Notes under the pieces: model-generated
Databases searched by the model: none
Told to the model about the DNA's origin: nothing
The model's input: the letters and a program-made list of their open reading frames with translations, nothing else
Source: Candidatus Yanofskyibacteriota bacterium
GTDB lineage: Bacteria; Patescibacteriota; Minisyncoccia; 2-02-FULL-40-12; GWA2-44-9
Length of the DNA: 51,402 nucleotides
NCBI GenBank assembly: GCA_016185505.1
Contig: JACPNL010000002.1
Span: 1 to 51,402 of the forward strand
Reading direction: 5' to 3'
Made by a program: the position numbers and the translations under genes
Part shown: positions 44,741-51,402 of the stretch, piece after piece
Position numbering within the stretch: position 1 is the first letter of the stretch
Layout of the letters: every line of letters starts with the position of its first letter

Positions 44741-45331
44741 GTGGACGGCGCGACTATTAAAAAACTTTATGTTAACGACAAGAAATCTTCTGCCGAAATA
44801 GCGAAGATTTTTAAATGCTCAGAGCGGGCTGTAAATTATTGGCTTGCGAAGTACGAGGTTAAAAAACGTTCAATCTCGGAAGCGGTTTATCTAAAAAATA
44901 ATCCCAGCGGAGACCCCTTTAAGATTAAACCCGTACAGAACTTAGAAGATGCGAAGTTATTTGGGTTGGGTCTGGGACTATATTGGGGAGAAGGAAATAA
45001 GAAAAATAAGAATTCAGTAAGATTAGGTAATACAGACCCCAAACTTATTAAAAAATTTTTAGAGTTTCTGATGAGAATTTGTGGAATAGAAAAGAAGAAA
45101 CTTAGATTTGGTTTGCAGGTTTTTAGCGATATGAACACTGGTCGATCACTTAAATTTTGGTTGAAAGAATTGAGAGAATATGGTATAAATAGAAGTCAGT
45201 TTTTTAAGGTCACCGTAACCCCCGCAAGGTCATTAGGAAATTATAGGGAAAAATCCAAATGGGGCGTACTTACGGTACATTTTTCCAATACCAAACTTAA
45301 AAAATTGTTAGATGGGATGCTGCCGTTGTAG
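44741..45331 (+). CDS. LAGLIDADG-like endonuclease-family protein (single GLYWGEG motif) with N-terminal HTH, 3' end overlaps tRNA-Thr(GGT)
   Basis: FGLGLGLYWGEGNKK; stop TAG at 45329-45331 inside the tRNA 5' exon. Confidence 0.65.
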   Translation: MDGATIKKLYVNDKKSSAEIAKIFKCSERAVNYWLAKYEVKKRSISEAVYLKNNPSGDPFKIKPVQNLEDAKLFGLGLGLYWGEGNKKNKNSVRLGNTDPKLIKKFLEFLMRICGIEKKKLRFGLQVFSDMNTGRSLKFWLKELREYGINRSQFFKVTVTPARSLGNYREKSKWGVLTVHFSNTKLKKLLDGMLPL

Positions 45332-45586
45332 CTCAGTTGGTAGAGCAACTCCATGGTAAATAAAATTGCCCATTATGGGAGTAATCTTATAATGAATCCC
45401 GAATAACGGTTAAAGACCTTGCGCAGGTTCAGACCGTGGCGTATACTATATAATATACGCCCGAACGACTGACAAGGGATCCCGCCAAGGCGGGACAAGA
45501 TACAGTCTAATCCTCTTATAAACCACCGGTGAAGTAGAGGTACCAAATGAAGGAGTAGGTCGTCGGTTCAAATCCGACCAACGGCT
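45322..45586 (+). tRNA. tRNA-Thr(GGT) interrupted in the anticodon loop by a group I intron
   Basis: gccgttgtagctcagttggtagagcaactccatggt / aaggagtaggtcgtcggttcaaatccgaccaacggct. Confidence 0.88.
45358..45549 (+). ncRNA. Group I intron (about 192 nt, no internal ORF)
   Basis: 5' splice after anticodon U, intron ends in G; R-like ggttcagac, P8-like hairpin ggcgtat...atacgcc, S-like aagatacagtct. Confidence 0.82.
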
Positions 45587-45609
45587 CAGCAATTTTAATT
45601 TAATTTGTT

Positions 45610-45777
45610 ATGCCACAACCAGAAAATTTATTACGTATGAAGTGCACAATTTGTAAGCGGGCGAACTACTATACCACAAAGAATAAGAAAAAAGTGGAAA
45701 GAAAGTTAGAATTCAAGAAGTTTTGTAAATGGTGCAAGAAGAGCACTCCCCACAAAGAAGCGCGTCTCACGGGTTAA
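45610..45777 (+). CDS. rpmG: Ribosomal protein bL33
   Basis: Own translation MPQPENLLRMKCTICKRANYYTTKNKKKVERKLEFKKFCKWCKKSTPHKEARLTG*. Confidence 0.85.
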   Translation: MPQPENLLRMKCTICKRANYYTTKNKKKVERKLEFKKFCKWCKKSTPHKEARLTG

Positions 45778-45800
45778 TTTTTTGGATTTTTATGATATGA

Positions 45801-45830
45801 TTAACAGCGAGGCAACTACCTCGCTGTTAA
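45801..45830 (+). terminator. Perfect hairpin between rpmG and tRNA-Trp
   Basis: ttaacagcgagg-caacta-cctcgctgttaa, 12-bp stem, no long T-tract. Confidence 0.45.
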
Positions 45831-45834
45831 TCAT

Positions 45835-45905
45835 GGGGGCATAGTTTAGCAGTAAAATTTCCGTCTCCAAAACGGACGTCCTAGGTGCAACTCCTAGTGC
45901 CCCCG
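45835..45905 (+). tRNA. tRNA-Trp(CCA)
   Basis: gggggca...tgccccc, anticodon loop ctccaaa. Confidence 0.85.
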
Positions 45906-45995
45906 CAAAAACAAATTATTGGTTCGCCCTATCATCCGATAGGGCTTCCCGTCGAATAACGGGGCGATTCCCTCAGCTCCCGTTTTCGTCCGCCC

Positions 45996-46037
45996 ATAAC
46001 AAAACAAATCACTTGACCCCTTGATTTGTTTTGTTAT
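45996..46037. repeat. 16-bp-arm inverted repeat upstream of the metallophosphoesterase gene
   Basis: ataacaaaacaaatca-cttgacccct-tgatttgttttgttat. Confidence 0.8.
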
Positions 46038-46162
46038 TATCTCCTAAAGTTCGTTTATAATACGGAAAGGCAATCAACCCCGTTTCCAAATTTTCTTTAT
46101 TACCCGCTGAAGAAAAAGCGCGATTAAAGAAAAGTTTAGAGACGCTGGGCATCAGCGAAACC

Positions 46163-48325
46163 TTGAAGAAATTCACTCAATTTACCGAAAGTCAATTGCG
46201 AAGAGGGGCTAAGTCCAATGGTTGGAACGTAAACGGAAAACACAGCGATAAACCCGAAGTTAGGATCTTAAAGCGCCTTCAAAGGGGCCCTTGGAGCATA
46301 CCGGAAATTGCAAAGGAGTTTGAGACCAGCGAGGAAGAGGCGGTTCGGCTGGTCGACGTGTTGTATAAGCTTGGACACGAGATTGTACACGATCGTCAGA
46401 CAAAGACTGTTCGTCTTTCTTTTGATCCTACTGAATATACGGCGCTTCAGATCGAGCCCGAAAAAGAAAGAAAGAAAGGAATTCTGCGCCATGTTCGCAG
46501 AATAGCGATAGTTCACGGAACCGTTTTGGGTAGTAAGCATTCTAATCCGACCCTGCTTCACACTCTGTACGAAAGGTTTGAAAAAGAGTACGAAGTGGAT
46601 TTTGCCATTCATGTCGGCGACGTTGTTACGGGGCATTTGGGCAGGAAGAGAGAAGGGGAGTCATTCCTTCAGACCCCCGATGATCAGATCCAATACGTTC
46701 TTCAAAATTATCCGCGGTCAAAGACCTTCAAGACCTATATGATAAGCGGCACTAGAGATCTTACCTTTAGGTCGGCCCGAGGGGCTGTAGTTAATATGGT
46801 TAGGAGAATTTGTTCTGATGAATCAAGAAATGATCTTGTTTACAGAGGCGACTTGTGGGCTAAATTTCAAGTCAAAGGAGTCAGGATTGAAGTTATAAAT
46901 CCGGGTGAGGACTATGCCCCTTATTCTAAGAGCTATCCTCTTCAGAACATCGTCACCAATTTGATCGGAGAAGAAGAGTCGCAGTCGCTTGTTTCTGAAG
47001 ACGAGGCGGTTATCGCGATTGTTGGCGGCGCTCACGTTTACGACAGGATCAAGTCAGGCAACATACACGGAATTCTTGTTCCGTCACTGCAATCCCTTAC
47101 GCCGTATCAGAAACGAAAGAGAAAGCGCGGATCCGGGCCTGTCGTCGGTGCTTGTATTTTGGAGCTTCACTTTAACGAGGACTGGACGCTTGGACGTGAT
47201 AAGGGTAGAGACGGCATTAAGATCAAGCTGATAAAACTCAACAAATACAAGAAAAAGGATGACTATAGAGCGAAGGTTGAAGTGAAAAGCGGTTTATCAG
47301 ACCTGGCTCAAAAAGTAATCGTATTTTTGGATGAACAACCTAGAACGGAAGGGGAGATCTCGCGTCATTTTAAGGCGAATAAAGAAAAAGTATGGACAGC
47401 CATAGATGAACTCCAGAAAGCCGGATATCAGATACTTACTCCTAAAGACACAAAACAGAGGGACACCAAACAGTTTGAGTTGGTTCAAAAACAGGCCTCT
47501 AACTTTAAGCCGTTGCCATCGAAAGAGTTGTTTGTTCACAGGCAAAAAGCCGGTTTTTGTTCAGATACCCACTTTACCAGTGACGATCAGCTGTGGTCAC
47601 TGGTAAGGATGTTCTATGAAGTTTGCGATGAAGAAAAAGCCAGCGTTGTATTTCATAGCGGGGATTGGAGCGCCGGCGCGTTCAACCATCCCGCCAACGA
47701 GTATAAGGTTTTGATACCGAGCACTGAAGGTCAAATGAGATTTCTGGTCGATCATTACCCCAAGCTGAAAGGGGATAAGAAAACGGTTGGTATTGGTGGA
47801 AATCATGACGCCCAACACGGCAAGCACAAAGGCCTTGACGCGCTTAGAGCATTTTTCGCGGAGAAACGGCCGGATATCGTTTATCTTGGTCCGGACGTAG
47901 GACTTTGGAAACTCGGAAACATTAACGTTGAACTGCTTCATCCTGCCGGAGGAGCGGGATACGCTCTTTCATATAAGGGCCAGAATATCATTGAATCAGA
48001 AGTTCGTCTTAACAGGTCCAGACGACTGAAAGAAAAGATCCATGTTCTTGCTCTTGGCAATTGGCATATATTCAACATACAGATCCACTCGGAAGCAATC
48101 GTTCTCTGCGTCCCTTGTTTCCAGCAGCAGACGACTGACTATATGAAGCCCAAAGGCCTTGATCCGTGGATCGGCGGATTGATCTGTGAATTTGTTACTG
48201 ATAACGATGGGTATGTAACAGAATTTACTTCGGAATTCATTGATATGGCGCATTTGGCGCATACGCCTGATTTTCCGGATATGCCGCTGAAGGGGTTCGT
48301 AGACAGATATTATTTGCTTAAGTAA
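46163..48325 (+). CDS. Duplicated winged-HTH/metallophosphoesterase protein; start uncertain
   Basis: Second MPE: CSDTHF, HSGDWSAG, GGNHD; frame open upstream to 46061 without ATG/GTG. Confidence 0.75.
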   Translation: MKKFTQFTESQLRRGAKSNGWNVNGKHSDKPEVRILKRLQRGPWSIPEIAKEFETSEEEAVRLVDVLYKLGHEIVHDRQTKTVRLSFDPTEYTALQIEPEKERKKGILRHVRRIAIVHGTVLGSKHSNPTLLHTLYERFEKEYEVDFAIHVGDVVTGHLGRKREGESFLQTPDDQIQYVLQNYPRSKTFKTYMISGTRDLTFRSARGAVVNMVRRICSDESRNDLVYRGDLWAKFQVKGVRIEVINPGEDYAPYSKSYPLQNIVTNLIGEEESQSLVSEDEAVIAIVGGAHVYDRIKSGNIHGILVPSLQSLTPYQKRKRKRGSGPVVGACILELHFNEDWTLGRDKGRDGIKIKLIKLNKYKKKDDYRAKVEVKSGLSDLAQKVIVFLDEQPRTEGEISRHFKANKEKVWTAIDELQKAGYQILTPKDTKQRDTKQFELVQKQASNFKPLPSKELFVHRQKAGFCSDTHFTSDDQLWSLVRMFYEVCDEEKASVVFHSGDWSAGAFNHPANEYKVLIPSTEGQMRFLVDHYPKLKGDKKTVGIGGNHDAQHGKHKGLDALRAFFAEKRPDIVYLGPDVGLWKLGNINVELLHPAGGAGYALSYKGQNIIESEVRLNRSRRLKEKIHVLALGNWHIFNIQIHSEAIVLCVPCFQQQTTDYMKPKGLDPWIGGLICEFVTDNDGYVTEFTSEFIDMAHLAHTPDFPDMPLKGFVDRYYLLK

Positions 48326-48332
48326 AACTTAA

Positions 48333-48355
48333 ATCCCGCAACTGCGGGATTTTTA
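48333..48355 (+). terminator. Rho-independent terminator
   Basis: atcccgca-ac-tgcgggat-ttttaa. Confidence 0.7.
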
Positions 48356-48362
48356 AATTAGC

Positions 48363-48393
48363 GACATCGAATGTCCATGGGACATTCGATGTC
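48363..48393. repeat. Palindrome at the end of the convergent MerR-like gene
   Basis: gacatcgaatgtcc-atg-ggacattcgatgtc. Confidence 0.8.
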
Positions 48394-48607
48394 AATAGAT
48401 ATCTATCTTTAGTTTCCTTGCTTTTTGTTTTGAGCCCTCTATCTGTCTTAACAGAACTTCCACGTCTTCTACTTTATATAGACGGTAGTTATTCACGGGA
48501 TTGCGGTAGGCGACAAGCTTGCCTTTGGTGTCCCAGTTGCGGACTGTCAAGGGCGTTATGCCGAGCAAATTGGCAACTTCTCTTACTGTTAAAAATTTCT
48601 TAGGCAT
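48392..48607 (-). CDS. MerR/excisionase-like HTH protein
   Basis: LTVREVANLLGITPLTVRNWDTKGKLVAYRNPVNNYRLYKVEDVEVLL. Confidence 0.82.
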   Translation of the reverse strand: MPKKFLTVREVANLLGITPLTVRNWDTKGKLVAYRNPVNNYRLYKVEDVEVLLRQIEGSKQKARKLKIDIY

Positions 48608-48933
48608 ATAATTTAAATCTCTAATCTTTAATGTCTAATTTCTAAACATTGATAAAAATTAAGATTATTTATTTATAAATTTATTAAACTTATCATAGGA
48701 ATGTTTATGAGTGTTTAATAATTATATTCTATCTTTTTTGTCTATGAATGGTCAATGTGGATAAGTAACAGCCAATTTAAGCCGCCGGCTAAATTGGCTG
48801 AAATTTTTAATTTTTAATTTCTAATTTCTAAAACAGTTATCAACATTTTTCCCGATACTGCTGATATAATTAAATTAGATTTTATCTACATTTTAGTCTA
48901 TCCGATACGATATCGGATAAGTATTTTTCAACC

Positions 48934-51402
48934 GTGCCTAACCCCAAATATATTTCTCTTCAAGAGGCGTCAAAAGGAACTCCTTATTCGCAGGAGTATT
49001 TGAGTTTGCTCGCGAGAAAAGGAAAACTTTTTTCTGTTAAGCTTGGAAGGAACTGGTACACGACAAGAGAAGCGGTTGATGATTATTTAAAAAAACAAAG
49101 CGTCGTCATAACGGTTCCGAAAAATCTGCTCAAAGAAAAACAGGCATCGTATTTATTTCACGATCGTGAAATAAATACGATGCCTTTAAATTCTTTTCCC
49201 GTTGCGACTTTAGCTCAAACCCTAACTCCGGAAGAACCAGAAGAAGGAGAAAAACCAACTGGCCACAAAAAACATTCTAAAGTTTTTGAAGAGTTTGAAA
49301 AATTAAATCCTCAAGTTTTTGGCCAGCAAAAACCCAGCTCTATTTTGAGGCAAAAAGAGACGGGACAACTGCCGCCATCTCCGCCACCGTCTCAACCGCC
49401 GCCACTAATTTCGCCGAGCATTTTGGAAACGCTGACCGGCGAACACTTAAAGACCGAGGAATCAGTATTAACAAAACTAGATAAATTATCCAACGCTCTC
49501 GGTGGCTTTGCCGAAAAAATAACCACTCAAATTTCAGAACTTCCGGAGCAACCCCGAATTGTTTCCGGCGGACTATCTGAACAAGAAAGAGAATTTATAC
49601 AGGTTGAATCAAACTCGCTTGGCCATCGTTTTCGAAAGTTTAACGGGCATGCCAATTCTATGATGAGAAGTCCGGTGAGAATGTTCGCGGTTATGATAAG
49701 CGCGATAGTTATGCTTTTCATTCTGGCCGGCGGGTTCAGTTTTGGACAAGTGGATTATGTTGTCCAACAAGTTAAAAAAGTGTTCAAAGATGCCGATACG
49801 ATTCAAGGTCACTTTGTCGGTACCCACGCCAACGAAGTGCTGGTGCTGGATAAGGCGGGCAATATTTCTATATTCGGCCACATAGAAACGCAAGGCCAGC
49901 TTCGTTCATACGCCCCCAACGGTGTCGCGCCGATAGTGGTTGATTCTGTTACGAAAGTTGAAAATTTGAATGCCGATTATTTCGACGATTTGGATTCCAA
50001 GGATTTTACTTTGGCTTTTGTCACCAAGAACGGAAATATAACTTATGAAGATGTTTTCTTAGAAGGGAATGTGGAAGTCGGCAAGACGTTAACCGTCAAA
50101 GGGGCGGTCAAGTTGTTGGACTCGCTTCAGGTTTATGGGGCGCTTGGAATTTTTTCTGAAGCGACATTTGGTAAAAATGTAACTCTAACCGGAGGCAATT
50201 TGGTTTTAGAGAAAGGAACTATCCAGATTTCCAATACTAATTTAATAAAAAATTTAAACGCTGAATTTTTGGACGGCGTTAAAAAAGGGGATATTAATTT
50301 GCAGTTCGTAACCGACAACGGGTCAACCACCGCCAATCCCATTACTGTCGGCGGGCTAACGGTGAACGGCCAAAGCGATTTTTACGCTCCCGGATTTTTT
50401 TACAAAGGTGTTTGGGGGTCTGACGGCGCGTTTGGAACTTTAGGCGCGGCTACCGCTTTTACGCTTGGCAATCAGGATGATCCAAGCGATGCCACTTTTG
50501 AAGTTTATGCCAAGAAATTTAAAGTTGATAATGTTGGAAATGTAACCGCTTCAGGCCGGGTTTCAAGCAGCGAATTAAGTACTAGTAATATTGTTTCCGA
50601 TTTAATACCTTCAGGTTCTTATAACTTGGGAAAGGCTTCTTCTCCTTGGCAGAGTTTGTTTATTGTTAATGTAACGGCGTCTGGAAGCATTAATTTTTCC
50701 GGCGTGACAAGCTCTTCGTTTGTCATTAACTCAAACAACACAAGTTCCGATTCAGAGGACGCTTATTTAGCTTTTGAAAGAGGTGTAATTACTCCTAACG
50801 CTCGTTTGCTTTGGAATTCAACCGACAAACGATTTGAATTTAATGAACCGTTGGTTGTAGCCAGCGCTTCGTTCACCGCTTGGGGTAATATAAATTTAGG
50901 CAGCGCTTCGTCCGATACCTTGACTATTTATACCAGCACGGCTTCAATTCCCAACAATTTAAATTTTGATTCAGGCAGTTTATTTATAGATTCAACCAAC
51001 AACCGAGTCGGTATCTTAACCACTTCACCAAGCACGACCTTTGAAGTCCAAGGCACGGCGAGTGCTTCATACCTTTTAACCGGCAATACAATCCAAGTCG
51101 GAGGATTCTCATCGGTTTCATACAACCGCTTCGGCACCTTGACCACCGGCCACTCCAATTACATCTCCGCCTCCAACGACCTCCATATATCCGGCGACCT
51201 TGAAGTCAGAGGCACGGCCTCCTTCGGAGGGGGAGCCAGCATCTCCGGTAACTTTAATCTGGCCGGCGATCAGACCATTTCCGGCAACCTGACCGTCAAC
51301 GGCACCGGCTCATCATCCTTTGCCGGAAGCGTGGACATCACCAAAGGCCTCCGAGCCGCCGAAGCCGACTTCAACAATATTTTAGTCACCACATCCGGAG
51401 GA
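48934..51402 (+). CDS. Large HTH-TM-surface fibre/adhesin-like protein, incomplete at window end
   Basis: Own translation from GTG 48934: MPNPKYISLQEASKGTPYSQEYLSLLARKGKLFSVKLGRNWYTTREAVDDYLKK... TM RMFAVMISAIVMLFILAGG ... repetitive V(T)GNLTVNG-type beta repeats; no stop before 51402; absent from the ORF track. Confidence 0.75.
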   Translation, partial: MPNPKYISLQEASKGTPYSQEYLSLLARKGKLFSVKLGRNWYTTREAVDDYLKKQSVVITVPKNLLKEKQASYLFHDREINTMPLNSFPVATLAQTLTPEEPEEGEKPTGHKKHSKVFEEFEKLNPQVFGQQKPSSILRQKETGQLPPSPPPSQPPPLISPSILETLTGEHLKTEESVLTKLDKLSNALGGFAEKITTQISELPEQPRIVSGGLSEQEREFIQVESNSLGHRFRKFNGHANSMMRSPVRMFAVMISAIVMLFILAGGFSFGQVDYVVQQVKKVFKDADTIQGHFVGTHANEVLVLDKAGNISIFGHIETQGQLRSYAPNGVAPIVVDSVTKVENLNADYFDDLDSKDFTLAFVTKNGNITYEDVFLEGNVEVGKTLTVKGAVKLLDSLQVYGALGIFSEATFGKNVTLTGGNLVLEKGTIQISNTNLIKNLNAEFLDGVKKGDINLQFVTDNGSTTANPITVGGLTVNGQSDFYAPGFFYKGVWGSDGAFGTLGAATAFTLGNQDDPSDATFEVYAKKFKVDNVGNVTASGRVSSSELSTSNIVSDLIPSGSYNLGKASSPWQSLFIVNVTASGSINFSGVTSSSFVINSNNTSSDSEDAYLAFERGVITPNARLLWNSTDKRFEFNEPLVVASASFTAWGNINLGSASSDTLTIYTSTASIPNNLNFDSGSLFIDSTNNRVGILTTSPSTTFEVQGTASASYLLTGNTIQVGGFSSVSYNRFGTLTTGHSNYISASNDLHISGDLEVRGTASFGGGASISGNFNLAGDQTISGNLTVNGTGSSSFAGSVDITKGLRAAEADFNNILVTTSGG
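49142..49185. repeat. 44-bp perfect palindrome inside the HTH-TM-adhesin coding sequence
   Basis: aggcatcgtatttatttcacgatcgtgaaataaatacgatgcct. Confidence 0.95.

Noticed and set aside
45906-45995. tmRNA or tRNA-like gene after tRNA-Trp
   Set aside because: Contains two GC hairpins (gccctatcatccgatagggc; cccgtcgaataacgggg) but no tRNA-like acceptor/T-arm or tag ORF that I can support.
1-51402. CRISPR array
   Set aside because: The repeats seen are dispersed palindromes and do not form regularly spaced direct repeats with spacers; no cas genes.

Overview
This 51.4 kb window looks like a Patescibacteria/CPR (Parcubacteria-like) genome, judged from compact genes, truncated translation factors and typical gene content; the lineage is inference. 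Genes use the standard bacterial code.

Main content:
- A secreted/redox/copper block (about 1.2-17 kb): tryptophanase-like enzyme, CcdA-like protein, CopA, DoxX, DsbA, cupredoxin, VKOR.
- Housekeeping genes: plsY, uppP, tdk, tgt, sod, trxB, rpe, fba, rplY, prfA, rpmE, rpsB, tsf, rpmG.
- Four tRNA genes.
- A MoxR-type ATPase/VWA pair.
- The 5' end of a large HTH-TM-adhesin gene.

Most interesting signals:
1. Five copies of a 39-bp palindrome made of two inverted consensus DnaA boxes (TGTGGATAA...TTATCCACA). Two lie in-frame inside plsY and tgt. One has a second modular double-hairpin element inserted exactly at its centre.
2. At least 14 protein genes whose start codon is abutted or overlapped by an inverted-repeat 'word mosaic'.
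3. Two genes with C-termini that look like diversity-generating-retroelement (DGR) variable regions, one fused to a MoxR ATPase, next to a truncated DGR reverse-transcriptase remnant.
4. A tRNA-Thr(GGT) with a roughly 192-nt group I intron, plus two LAGLIDADG-like ORFs whose 3' ends run into tRNA genes.

All calls come from reading the sequence; no database search was run.
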